This document shows, piece after piece, positions 47,581 through 59,579 of a DNA stretch of 64,000 bases; the first letter of the stretch is position 1; every line of letters starts with the position of its first letter. The stretch spans positions 547,001-611,000 of the forward strand of contig CM061253.1 in assembly GCA_022605425.2 (NCBI GenBank), in the 5' to 3' direction. The position numbers and the translations under genes were made by a program. The notes under the pieces are model-generated. The model was given only the letters and a program-made list of their open reading frames with translations, had not been told where the DNA came from and ran no database searches. Source of the stretch: Hamiltosporidium tvaerminnensis. Taxonomy: Eukaryota; Microsporidia; Dubosqiidae.

Positions 47581-49558
47581 AAATCAATTGCCTTGAGTAG
47601 AATCCGAACATGACTGTGGAACATAAAACAAATAGATTTTATTGAAAATAGAAGAAGATGTTAAATAAGAAATGTTTAACTCCTTAAAATCGGTTTTTCT
47701 TGGCAGAGTAACAGACCAAGAAAAGCTAAGACTATGATCAGGAAAGAATAATATTGGCTTCCATTCTATAATTTTCGATACCGAAAGGTAAAATAAGACT
47801 GGAATATAAATATTAAATCACCATTTATACTTTATTGATTCTCGTATTTCTTCTGTCTCTTACCGTTCAAAAAGGCGAAAATTGAAAAATATTCCATCTG
47901 ATTAGACTTTTATCAATCTTTTCGCGTTTAAAATTCAAAATTACTTATTTAAAACCTTACAATTAGACTTCATGTTCTCTATTATTCTTTTTGTGAATAT
48001 TCTTACATAAAAGTTACATTAATTTTGATTGTTATTTAAATATGTTTTCCTTTTTTGTCTATTGTACTACTTTTTGAAATCGCATAAATTAAAGTAAAAA
48101 CTTTTATTTAATAAAATTCTATATTAAAATATTTTTCATCTTTTTATATATTCTACTTCTATCTCATTACCCATCATATATTATTCTTCTAAATCTTATT
48201 ATTCTTTTATATATTGTCGGTTCCTGTACTCTAGCTGATTCAGCTAAAATAAAAAGGGTATTACTTGTTGTTTTTTCAGTGTTTAACACAATATTTCTCG
48301 TAATTCGATTGCTTTAAATGAAATATTATGTTGTTTTGTTCTTCTCTTTTAATAACTCGAATGACGCTGGTAATTGCTCGCTTCTACATATGCTTCTGAC
48401 TAAAATCTTCCTATGCAGATAAATTACACCATTCCAACTGTCTTTGTATGTACTATCGACTAAATAAATGCCTGAAAATCCCTGGGTATTTAAGTTTTTT
48501 CAAATATATTTTTGGTATTTATCTCCATATTGTCCATAAGAATTATGGCAATACTACATTTATAAATAAGCACCAGCACATTGAAACAATAGGCTATACG
48601 TCTATTTTTTTTAGTTTACACTATTTGAAGGAAATCTTAGGAAGCATTCCTCCTTAAATAAGGGTTTTCTTATTCAGCTGTTTGTTTAGAATAAATATAT
48701 TTAGCCTATTCTTCCGAATTTTATATTCAGTTCTGCTTTTGTGTCTACTCTAATCTTTGCATACCTATTTTCATAATTATCTAGAACTGCTATCGTAGAT
48801 TAAGATACCTTTTAAATTTTTATGTCATAATGAAATACAAAGTCTGATATAAATTTTCTGAAATCATAGATACATTTTTGGATATCTCTAATATATTTGG
48901 TACCTTCTCAGTTATATTTGATAAATAATTCTTATAAAATAAATGTGATCGATTCAAATCAAAATTAATAGAAAACTATTCAGTAAATAGTTAACTATAC
49001 ATTAAGATATAGAATATTAATTTTTGAAATTTTATAAGAGAAAAATTGGCATATAAAAAGTTTTTTATGAAGGATAGTTTTTTGTTGAAGAAAGAATGTA
49101 AATAACTAAAAATCTGGTTTTTTAGAAAAAAAAACTATAGTAGAATGTTTTTCTGATTTTGCACTATTTAAGGTTAATAGGGATATGAACTGCTCCTGGT
49201 CTAGCTAAATTTAATAAAAAAAGGTAAAGTAAATATGATAAAATACTTAGCTGCAAATTAGCACTTAATTTTTTTAGTAAATAATTTTGTTGTTATTACT
49301 TGGAAGCTTATACCGTAAATTTTCAAAAGAAAATTTATCAAAATACTTGATCAAATTTAGAACATTGTACATATATATTCAATCATCGGTATATATTTTA
49401 ACTAAAGAGCTTAAGTAAAGAAATATTTTAGATTTCCCAAATTTAAAATTATTTCTTATTTTTACTATATAGGTTTGAAAATATAAACTAAGTATTTATT
49501 GTACCGATATAAGGTCTATTATTTGACTTATTTATAAAATTATGCATATTTTTTTCTA
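47581..49558. other. AT-rich spacer
   Basis: No gene recognised. A 69-codon frame at 48448-48657 has no support beyond being open. Confidence 0.5.
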
Positions 49559-51862
49559 TTACTGGCTAAAAAATTCATCAAAGTGATACTCCAGCGAGGA
49601 GGGTTCTGAGTCGAACAGCATCACCATGTTTATCTTGGAATGAATTCGAAATACAAGGTGGGATAAATCAATGAGATCAAGTGAAATATTAATATAGTTG
49701 AGAGTCAAGCGTCTTAGATGCTTTAGTTTTGATATAAAAATAATATCACGTTTACTTAAAATCATATCCATCAACAATATTTTTTTGATTGCATATTCAT
49801 TGTCAATTTTGAATAATTCTGAAAATGATATATCTGTAAATCTACAGTTACTCATAATTAAATCACGAATTTTTACACATTTTACCATCGAATTCTTATC
49901 TCTTGCACCAATGATAAATTTATTTATTTGCAATTTCCGGACATTTTGTAATTTATTGTTTGAAAACAAGGAATAAAGAAAACCCGCCTTCGAACCGTAA
50001 CTAATATTCAATTCGATTATTGAATTTTTGCCTGTGAAATTTGAAAATTCAGATATACATTCTCTTTCTTGTTCAAAAATAAATTTTTCTAAATGAACTA
50101 GCTTAATCATATTATAATTAAACACATGCCTGAATAAATCCATACCTTTATTGTAAGTGATCTGCAAGCTTTTCAAATTCGGGAATGAATTTATAAATTT
50201 GAATATTCTCTCTTGATTTTCGAAGTTACACCAGGAAATAACAAGCTCTTGCAGCAATATATGTGTTCTATAGTTCGTTTCATGGTTTTTTAGAATTATT
50301 TTAGAATACAAAAGTATAATTTTTTTTAGATTTGATAATAATAAAACACTATATAGTAATTCATCTGTTATGCATGAAGCCTGGATTTCTAAGCTTTTGA
50401 GGTTTTTATTTACACAATGACCCTCAAAATTTAAATCAGATAAGCAAAATCTTTTCAGGACTATAGCGATATTACGAATTTTTTGTGGATTCAAAACTGA
50501 TAATTCGAATTTGACGAATGGAAAGTAAATTGGCATCGTGTTGGCGAAAAATATTTGAATTTTTCTAAAATAGTCTGCATGTGGAATAGAAAAAATCTTC
50601 ATTGAACTTTCAAATTCCTCCCCATTGAGCAGTTTAGATTCAAACGGTTCGTTTATATTTTTTTCTGCTGATTTGGAAATGCTCATTAGCTTTTCAACTT
50701 CATTATAAACTATTGAAACTATATTTTGGACCAACTTATAATTATTTTCTGAGATTGTTGTATTTAACAACTGACAATTAAATAAATAAATAAATTTTAA
50801 TGATCTGAAGCTTTCAAAATAGCTTTCGTAAAATGAAAGAAAATTACAATCTATAAAGAACAATGTCCTGATTTTTTCGAAACCAAAATTTTCTAACATG
50901 TATTGAAGTTGTACCGCATTTTTCCAAGATTGAAAACAAAGTTCTTCTCCAGGTATAAAATAAATTAAAGACATAAGCATAGTAGATACGTCAGATGTAG
51001 AATTTATACTATCCAAAGCCACTCTTAACGGTTTAATCCATTTAAAAATATTTTTGAAACCATGTCTAAATTCTTTGTTATATTTTATATACTTGCTTAG
51101 TTTAATAAGAAACTCTGATTTTATACTGACATAAGTTTTACCTGAGCAAAAGTTTTCATCGAAGTTTTCTACTATCAGATTCTTAATATGTTCACCAGAT
51201 ACTCTTTCTTCTTTATCAAAATTTGGCTTCAAATCAAAAAAATATATTTTACGGAATTCATATAAAATACAGTTAAATAAAGATGATGAGATGTAATTTT
51301 TTTTGGTTAAATCACCTTTATTATAATTTTTTTGACAATTGTAAATGATTGAAAGCAAAATAATTCGAATTAGTTGCTTAAATTTTTTATCTTTCTTGAA
51401 TTTAAACATATCAAGTATGTGTATTAATAATATGAAATCATCAACTTGTAAATTTTCTTTGAAATCATGAATTTCATTTAATATTTTCAAAAAATATAGA
51501 AAATCTTCGTACTTACATACATCCGTGCAAATATAAATTTTCTTTTCATTATTTTCATTACTTTTATTATCATCTAAATTTAATATGAGTTCGCTTGGAT
51601 CTTTAATAATATATCTGGTGCATTCAATACATTCTTCATGTTCATAACAATTGTACCTCTGCTTAATAAAGTTAGAAAATTGCATTTTCTCTTCTTTATT
51701 ACAATTTAAATTACATTCTTGCTGATTCTGTGGATCATAAAAATGGAAAATGATTGACATATCTGCCTTTATATTCTTAATTAGTAAAATAGAACCTATT
51801 GTGAATATAATTTTTATTGTATACGTATTTTTAAAAATATCAACCTTATTCGAAACTCTCAT
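49559..51862 (-). CDS. secreted or membrane-anchored leucine-rich-repeat protein
   Basis: A 767-residue intact protein. Residues 14-34 form a hydrophobic leader (TIKIIFTIGSILLIKNIKAD), a signal peptide or anchor. A cysteine-rich stretch follows (Cys at about 50, 54, 72, 78, 81, 112, 116). Residues 117-200 are helical; FLYFLKILNEIHDFKENLQV with DDFILLIHILDMFKFKKDKK recalls the back half of a BTB/SKP1-type fold, a speculative match. From about 340 to 755 the protein is built of irregular leucine-rich repeats (LKSLEIQASCITDELLYSVL; LKHLRRLTLNYINISL). Large LRR families of this kind are known in several microsporidia and are thought to be exposed to the host. Two dead paralogues lie upstream at 40.3 and 46.0 kb. 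The ATG is marked by a run of eight C six bases upstream. Function is unknown beyond probable protein-protein contact. Confidence 0.85.
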   Translation of the reverse strand: MRVSNKVDIFKNTYTIKIIFTIGSILLIKNIKADMSIIFHFYDPQNQQECNLNCNKEEKMQFSNFIKQRYNCYEHEECIECTRYIIKDPSELILNLDDNKSNENNEKKIYICTDVCKYEDFLYFLKILNEIHDFKENLQVDDFILLIHILDMFKFKKDKKFKQLIRIILLSIIYNCQKNYNKGDLTKKNYISSSLFNCILYEFRKIYFFDLKPNFDKEERVSGEHIKNLIVENFDENFCSGKTYVSIKSEFLIKLSKYIKYNKEFRHGFKNIFKWIKPLRVALDSINSTSDVSTMLMSLIYFIPGEELCFQSWKNAVQLQYMLENFGFEKIRTLFFIDCNFLSFYESYFESFRSLKFIYLFNCQLLNTTISENNYKLVQNIVSIVYNEVEKLMSISKSAEKNINEPFESKLLNGEEFESSMKIFSIPHADYFRKIQIFFANTMPIYFPFVKFELSVLNPQKIRNIAIVLKRFCLSDLNFEGHCVNKNLKSLEIQASCITDELLYSVLLLSNLKKIILLYSKIILKNHETNYRTHILLQELVISWCNFENQERIFKFINSFPNLKSLQITYNKGMDLFRHVFNYNMIKLVHLEKFIFEQERECISEFSNFTGKNSIIELNISYGSKAGFLYSLFSNNKLQNVRKLQINKFIIGARDKNSMVKCVKIRDLIMSNCRFTDISFSELFKIDNEYAIKKILLMDMILSKRDIIFISKLKHLRRLTLNYINISLDLIDLSHLVFRIHSKINMVMLFDSEPSSLEYHFDEFFSQ

Positions 51863-51868
51863 TTTTTT

Positions 51869-51876
51869 GGGGGGGG
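51869..51876 (-). promoter_or_regulatory. C8 start-site motif of the LRR gene
   Basis: On the minus strand CCCCCCCC precedes ATG 51862 by six A. It is the longest of the four C-runs in front of genes here, and conspicuous in such AT-rich DNA. Confidence 0.6.
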
Positions 51877-54800
51877 ATAAAAAAACATCAAGCCGGTTTT
51901 TTTAATTTATTCGTTGATTAAATTATGGATAAAATACTTCTTTAATGCTTTATCTTGCCAAATTATTTTGTTTTTTATTTCTATATTCTTTTAATTTATA
52001 TTTTACAAATTTACCTTCGAATCATTTAATAAATTATTTTTAGTCAATATGTGTAGGACAATAATACTAGAATAATCAAAAAATAGAAATCAAATGGCTA
52101 GATGAAAATTTTATTATAAACTACATTTAACATGTTTTATTCTTTCTATTTTGCACTTAAATTTATTGCCAGTGTTTCAATTTCGATTTTCAATTGGTAT
52201 CAATAAATTCTTTTCAATTGTTATATAATCAAAAAGAAGTGTTCGAATCCCTATTCTGAATAGATACTAGATTACTTCGTACTAATATTTTTTTTATAGA
52301 TATTAATATATTCTTATATTTTGTAAATATTCTGCTTCTAAGCTTAAACAACCATGCTTAGTATAAAAAATGCTTTCAAACTGCTAGAATAGATATAATG
52401 AACGAATTAAATCTCTATATTTTGTTGCATCTCGCAAAAAAGTATCATGGAATGCACAATACTAATATTAATATTGAGAAATTTACCACACTGTAGTAAA
52501 TATAAGGAATTGATACTAAAAATACCAGTACATGTTTATCTTGAGCAAATAAAATTATTATCGGTATCATATCTCAGCGTGAATAGGTAAAATAATATAA
52601 CTGTTATACAAATTCGAAATCACGTTGTTACAAAACATATTTGTGAATGAAACTTGCCATCAGAAAGAAAATAATATATATATTTAATGTAAGGGACTAA
52701 ATATAGTTTTTCCTATGGATAGAGAATAAAATAAAATTAATACATCAAATCAGTTTTATTGTACATTTTTTTACTCGTAATCGTTAAATTGAAAATATAT
52801 ATTGCTTATTGGCTGATTTGCCGGATCTAATTATAAATATAAATTTTTAGAACAATTTTAATTATTAAAATAAGTATAAGTTATACACCAAAACATATGG
52901 CTTTCATACCTCCTCTCTTTTAATCAAGAAGCATGAGTTTATCACGAGAACAAAGAAAGATAGTCGAAACTATTTGATTATTCTAAAGATTTTGAGTAAA
53001 AAATACCGTTTCAGGCAGCAAAACGGTTTAAAAAGCACTAATGCACACAAAAAAATTGAGTACTTGCTGTCTGTTTAAATGACGAAGAAAGAGCTATTTA
53101 AAAAAAATATAATATATGGAAGTGTCTGATTTTGGCTAAATAAACCGTAAAAACCTTCAGCTGCAGATTTAGAAAATTTAATTTTGAACTGCAGATCATA
53201 GCAAAATAATAGGCTTCTAGTAATATAAATACAATTCCATTCTATCGAATTCAAAATTTGACAATATTATATGTAAAGAAAATAAATTTAATATTTAGTA
53301 AAGAAATTTTACGAGAGAAAAATCTTCCCAAACTTTGAATAATAAAACTTTATTTTTAAAAAAGAATATATCATTAATTTCAAAATGTTCGAATTTCAAT
53401 TTTTCTATAATATTTACACAGATATTTATTTCTAATTTATTTTTTTTTATATTAACATTCTTTGAATACCATGATAACCTCAACGGAAACCCATTTATAG
53501 TTATATTTTTTTTACATTGCTTAATTTCAGGTTAGATCCGTTAAATCCGTTATTCTGTTTTAAATGTATTTGTTTTGGTATTTACTTAGTCTTACTTGTG
53601 TCCTTAAAGCCAAAGATATTTTTTGGTAGCAAAAAAGATTGTGAGCCAATTCTTAATCTAAATATTAGTTTGAAACTTATCGTTTTTAAATATTTAAAGT
53701 TCAATCTACCTGAATTTTAATTAAGAAAAATTATATATCATAAAATTCGTCATGCTCGAATTTTTAAGTACGATAATTTAAAATAATAATCATATTGAAG
53801 ACACTTACACCAAAACTCACTGTTTCAAATATTGATAACGTAGGTTATGTTATTTTATTGCAAAAATATGTTCAAATTTGCATCTACACACATTTATAAA
53901 GGTGATTAAGCGTGACATCTATTTTTAAATATCAAAACACGTAACCTTTTCAAATTAATATTTGGTTTGAATTTTTCTAAAATAAATTGACCATATTATA
54001 TATAGACATCATTTACCTAGAAATACGAAATATCAAACAGTGATTTCTATGATAATCTAAAATTTTCAATCTGTTACCGATATCATAATTCTTATGCCTA
54101 CTAAATCACTAATTTTTAGATTAAAAAAACCGTTGTAAACCTAGACTTTTGCTTATACTTTTAAATTTATTCATGTGTTTTCTTGACATAATTACTTAAA
54201 TTGATCTACGATAAAATGGCTTGGCACCAATAATGCTTATTTAATTTCTTAAATCAACATTTAACTGATAATTTCTGCAGCTTGTCTTATAGAGTTTATG
54301 ATATATTTAGGTTTTGGGATTTGAAGATAGATTATTATTGATCAAAAACATTTGTTCTAATATTTTCATATATAATTTTATTTTACTTAAACATTTAAGG
54401 ATTGGTTTCTCAATCCTATCGATTCTTCCATGTCCTATCGATCTCGTTAATTTATAAGGATGCTTATATAAAAAATGATAAAACAAATCTTTAAAACTTT
54501 TTTGTATTGTAAAAATGCATATTTTAAGGTTGGATTTTTTTCTGCTTAACTGCTCTTTCTATTTTTCTTTATATTTTCTTGGGAGATTTTTATATTTTTA
54601 CAATGATTTTTTGAAGAAAAGAAAAAAAAGCAAAAAATTGTGACAGACAACCATAAAAGATATTTTACATCTATAGCAATCATTTGAGCAAATATGTTGT
54701 TTATTTTATAGTATCTTTATATGTATTATAAATTTCTCTTTAATTCGAATTAAAAACCTTTTAATCCCAAAGGAAAGTAATTGTAAAAACAAAAAAGAGG

Positions 54801-55500
54801 AAGAAACACTAAAAAGGTTTTTGAAAACTAAAGAAATCTAAATTATTTAAAAAAGAAATCAAAAAAATAGTAGAAATGGACAAAAGACATCGAAATGCTT
54901 TAGGCAGAAAATGTTTTAGATTCTTGAAATTCCCAATAACAGAATTGCTAATAAAAAAATATCATCGATTATTTGAACACAATTTCTAGTGAAAAAAATT
55001 AAACTTCATCTATGAATTTTAATTTATTTTTCTATCTAAATTTCAAACTTCTTAAAACTTTTCAGTTAAAACATCCCCGCCAAACATTTCGCTTTGAAAA
55101 AAAATAGTTTATTATCAAACCTTTAATTAAATTGTTCTGCATTTTTAGAAAAAAATATAACCTTAAAAAAATATTTTCTATAAATAAAGAAGTCAGATAT
55201 GATTGTAGTTTATTAATATTAATAGGACACTTAAGACAAGGTGCACAGCTATTTCTTAATCTAACTAATTTTTAAAATATCAGACTAATAAAAGATTCAA
55301 AAATATTTTTTATAAAAAAACTTTAAACGACAATAAATTACAAGTTTTTAATCGGAAAATCTGGTGATAATCAATCTTACAATTAATAGTTCTAAATTTA
55401 ACCATCTAAATATAACTAATCCCATGACTTATATTTCTAACCAATAATATGGCTAATATTATAACTAATCACATAACCTACAATAAAATAAAAATTCCTA
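51877..55500. other. AT-rich spacer, possible LRR remnant at 53.3-53.7 kb
   Basis: No intact gene. On the minus strand 53720-53295 has fragments such as NIIEKLKFEHFEINDIFF that could be a decayed LRR relative, but this is weak. The T-loop-like GTTCGAATCC at 52233 has no matching tRNA body. The final ~120 bp (55380-55500) repeats short phrases such as AACTAATC and ACCAATAA. Confidence 0.5.
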
Positions 55501-56568
55501 TTATAATTTATACTTATGACTTATAACTACAAACACAATTATAAACCATAAAAAGTTCAACCAATAAATAAAATTGGTATTTCCAACTAACGAAAAACAA
55601 AACATATAACTCACACACATCTGTAAGAACCCTACCACACAAAAAAACACCCATCCTTCATTAAAAATTCTTTCTTTATTAACCATCTTTTCTTCGGTAA
55701 ATACTCTTCCATTCCCTTCCAAAAAAGGTAAAAGTATAAAATTTTTATAATTACACGGTTTAAAAAATAATAAAACTATAATATGAACATATGATATATT
55801 TACAGGCAGGATAGTAAATATAAAGAAATATGTTATTGTAAATATACTATAAAAATATAAACTATACTGTTTATACATATGCATGTATAAATACCAGAAC
55901 ATGTTTTGAGAAGGATAATGTAATATATTGTATAAGTCTTTATAATTGTTATACCAGATTAAATATATACTTTTAAAAATATATAAAGGTGTGGTTTTGT
56001 AATTATGTATATTATACTTATCAAACATGCTACATATTATATTATACATCCACATACTTATACCAAGTATTATACTCATCGGCATTCCTATCTTTATATT
56101 TCTCTTATAAAATTTAATACCAATTAGAATAAGAAAAGGTAAATAATAATATGAATATAAAGATAAAACAAACCCACAAAACAAAGAATACCACTTTTCC
56201 TTAAGAAGTAATAAAAATAATAAATTTTCTATACTTGATATATCATAAGGTAATAATAAGGATAGTAAATAATATTTTATATCTTTTGTATATATACTTA
56301 CTAATATGTCTGTTAGTGACATAAATGGTGCAAAGTATTTTATATTAATGTATTTGTAAAAAAAGTGTGAAATATTTGTATTTTCTACTTTTTTATTTCT
56401 ATTTTCTTCTTTTAAACAGTATTTTGTTCTGAATTGGATTTCATATCCTAAAAGAGGACTGTTAATGTTTATTGAGCTGAATGATATGTTTAAATTGTTT
56501 TTATAATATTTTCTTATTGCTAGTAATGTACAACCAAGTAAAAAGTATTTTAAACTTTTATTCTTCAT
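55501..56568 (-). CDS. GPI transamidase subunit PIG-U (Gab1/Cdc91 homologue)
   Basis: A 355-residue polytopic membrane protein with about eight to nine hydrophobic segments. PIG-U is a subunit of the ER GPI-transamidase complex, which transfers preformed GPI anchors to the C-termini of cell-surface proteins. The key signature is SQNMFWYLYMHMYKQY (residues 220-237), matching the family block NxGLFWYFFxEMFxHF. The preceding PLYIFKSIYLIWYNNYKDLY and the early luminal NSPLLGY also fit the PIG-U layout. At 355 residues it is shorter than human (about 435) and yeast (about 394) homologues, typical of microsporidian reduction. CCCC two bases before the ATG supports the start. A GPI mannosyltransferase (PIG-M type) is the main alternative, but the FWY block favours PIG-U. 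It stands alone, with repeat-rich DNA on both sides. Confidence 0.8.
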   Translation of the reverse strand: MKNKSLKYFLLGCTLLAIRKYYKNNLNISFSSININSPLLGYEIQFRTKYCLKEENRNKKVENTNISHFFYKYINIKYFAPFMSLTDILVSIYTKDIKYYLLSLLLPYDISSIENLLFLLLLKEKWYSLFCGFVLSLYSYYYLPFLILIGIKFYKRNIKIGMPMSIILGISMWMYNIICSMFDKYNIHNYKTTPLYIFKSIYLIWYNNYKDLYNILHYPSQNMFWYLYMHMYKQYSLYFYSIFTITYFFIFTILPVNISYVHIIVLLFFKPCNYKNFILLPFLEGNGRVFTEEKMVNKERIFNEGWVFFCVVGFLQMCVSYMFCFSLVGNTNFIYWLNFLWFIIVFVVISHKYKL

Positions 56569-56570
56569 TT

Positions 56571-56574
56571 GGGG
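56571..56574 (-). promoter_or_regulatory. CCCC start-site motif of the PIG-U gene
   Basis: CCCC, then two A, then ATG 56568 on the minus strand. Same arrangement as three other genes in the window. Confidence 0.55.
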
Positions 56575-59500
56575 TATAATTTATAGGATAAAAAAGTTTG
56601 TTTGGTGTAATAGGAATGAAAGTGCGGGAGGAGTTGGCTATGAATCCGTCGGTCCGTAACTTAGATTCAAAAAGAGAATTTTTAATCTTCCGGCTAAACC
56701 TATTTAGGAAGGTACCACTATGTTATGACTACTTTAAAACTGTTACGCAACAAGACTCAATAAAAGAAAATTCTTATACAATTAATTGAAAAAAGACAAA
56801 GAATTTTAGATATGAGCTAAGGATGACGCCTTAAAATGTGCATACCTTCTTATGCCACGGGTATATGAATACTTTGCTTCAGAAGTAATAATATTAAATG
56901 AATATTACAGTGTTGTAAGATGTTCATTGGAAAGGAAGATTTTTAGTCGAAATCGAAGAATAAACAATCCTTTATAATTGGAAAAATACTCTATAATGTG
57001 ATGGGTATTGATTTCCTTTAAACATAATATTGTTTAAATGTAAAATACTAAAAAAAAATAAGTGAAAAAATCTACCGAATATGAAGAAAAGAAATTCTTT
57101 AATTTGTCAAAATGATACCCGTAGGCTTACACTGCTAAAAAAAATGATATAAAGAAGACATTATTTACAACCTACAAAATATACTATATTATAAAGCCGC
57201 AGAAATGATATAACTAGGCTACTCAGTGACATGGACGCTAAATAAGATTAAAAAAAGGCCCAACAGCAGATACCGAAAAATAAATCGTTTATAAGAAAAC
57301 AAAAAAAAAACATTTTGTTCTAAACTGACTTTGTTATAAACAAGGCATCAATCTGTCTTAGCACACGTTTTATACATAAATAAATACATACAGAACGTGA
57401 AAAATATCAGACTAGCATCAATTAATCAAATATATGACGAGGTTGATAAGACAAGATACGCACTCATTAAGCAAACTGTATGTAAATATAAGAGAGTATA
57501 TGCCTCTCAGATCACCAAGCGTTAATTATGGAATCTAGAAGAAATGATATTTTGGAGTACTTGGTTTAAAACCTTTTCCGCTAAGAAATATGACTTAGAA
57601 AAACAAAAAAAATCTATGTGTAAAAGACTTGCACGGTATAATTTTATAAAGTAGAATTCTTTTGAAGCTATTGAAGTAGAACATAAGAGATGAAAACAAA
57701 AAGACAAAACAAGGCCAAAAATACTAACAAAGTTGTGATTAAACTAATACTAGGCTAATAAGAACACCAAAAGACAGACGCTAGTTTGATTAAAAAGAAT
57801 TGGCGACATACGCACTAATCAAGCGGTATATAAATTGGAAAAATATATTTCCAGCGATACAAAACCACTCGACAATTGCCAGGACAAAGCCTCACACGTA
57901 TGTAGAACAAGAAAAGGAAGATTGAATGATGAAAAAAGACTGAAAACATAAGCAGACCCATAAAATAAACGAAAAAGAGAAATGTTTGCGTATATAAAAG
58001 ACGCAATAAGAGGTTTGCGAATCAGAAAAGTTGCTATGCTGATTTTTATTATAGTGTTAGTAAAGACTGAAAAATGTTTGGGTTTGAGGGCAGATACTAA
58101 AAAAATCTCTCACGATCTATTGAAATGAAAGAATATCGCAAAATCTTCGGAGTTTCAAAAAAAATCACCAATAAAAATAGCGAAGGTAACGAATACACTT
58201 AATAAATTATACGCGAATGTATTATATGAAAATCAAGCAACTATGCAGTGAAAACCTCATAAACAATATTATTTTTAAAGTAACGTGTTAAGGCGCTAAA
58301 AGAAGACGTTTTCTCGTCAATATGAGGCGTATGAAACATTTTCAAAGGCACAGAATATTTAAATAAGATTCTTTTTGTGCCGATGTACAGAAAAATTTGA
58401 TATTAATTTCTCAAATTTTAAGCCGATATCACTTCTAATTGACACCATAAAATACTGTCAAGAAGTATAGCTAAACGTTTTGGGACATACTTAGAAAATA
58501 TCATGGGTAGAAGAAAAGCTGGTTTCAAAAAAGAAAAGGAAGAACACAAATTGACTAAATAATTCCTGAAGTATGTTTTTCAGCAAAAATGTACGACTAC
58601 AATTAATTCATTTAACTGGCTTTAATAATCTATAAATACGCATATAATAGTGGGTAATAATAATATTTTTATTTTAAAACCTTTTAAATCGCAAATTCAC
58701 CTAAAAATCATAAGTTTGATTAAATATAAATCAATTCGGCAAAGACATGAATCTTAATAGAAGAATATAAACGAAAGATATTGATATTTGTATGGTTATA
58801 AAAAAGGGATTTAATCACCTGTATGGCATCTAAAAACAACGCAAAAAAAATCTAAGAAAAAGATAAAAAAATAGTTATAATATCTATGAAACAAATAAAT
58901 TTATTGTTTAATCGGGTACATGATATTGGTATCATAGCAGAAAAAGTAGACTACCTTTTAGATTATATAGAAAAGATTATAGATCAAACACGAAAAAAAG
59001 TCTTTTTATCTATGACGATAAAACAAACTACATAATAAGTTCAAAAAAGCATCTAAATATTCTACGATACTTTCTCGAGATGGATATCTTTACTAAAGCA
59101 AATTCGTTTATATTTAATCCTGTTTCTGACAAGCAATATTGAAAATAGTGGAAAAATAAAGTCGAGAAATAAATCAGGAAAAAAAGGAAATATCTACGCA
59201 CAAGAAAACGAAAATCTCGACTTTATTGTGCAGAAACAAGAAAAATATATATAAAACTATCCCCGGGGCGTTAGTGATGTAAGTTCTTTAAACATCGATA
59301 TTTAAACAATTCCATGTAAGCGACACTATACATATGGAAACGAAAAAATCTCGAAAATACACGGGATCTGAGGCAAGTAACAGAATGAGTTGCTGATCTG
59401 TAATATTCCCCTACTTGAGACCATGCATCGGATTTAGGCCCGGTAAATGATGTTAAAAGAACAAGACTTTGACGTCTGGATTCTTTTGGTTGAATGGCAG

Positions 59501-59579
59501 CAAAAAGGGGCCGTAAAAAGTGAAAATTATTACTTCATAATCGAAGACTTGAAATCTCTAAATCTACTAACCAACTCTG
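56575..59579. other. spacer with unidentified decayed sequence
   Basis: No supportable gene. The region is less AT-rich than usual and protein-like fragments appear on the plus strand (57830-58060, 58880-59060). Two stretches, 57440-57490 and 57795-57845, look related (both contain a ATACGCACT-type core followed by CAAG/AAGC), suggesting a decayed repeat or an unknown dead mobile element. Confidence 0.4.

Noticed and set aside
48448-48657. 69-codon frame MYYRLNKC...
   Set aside because: No homology or regulatory support; decayed AT-rich surroundings.
52228-52260. T-loop-like GTTCGAATCCCTATT suggesting a tRNA
   Set aside because: The upstream ~60 bases do not give a D-arm, anticodon arm or a pairing acceptor stem.
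56598-56789. 63-codon plus-strand frame divergent from PIG-U
   Set aside because: Its first codon is TTG and no family is recognisable. Most likely chance.
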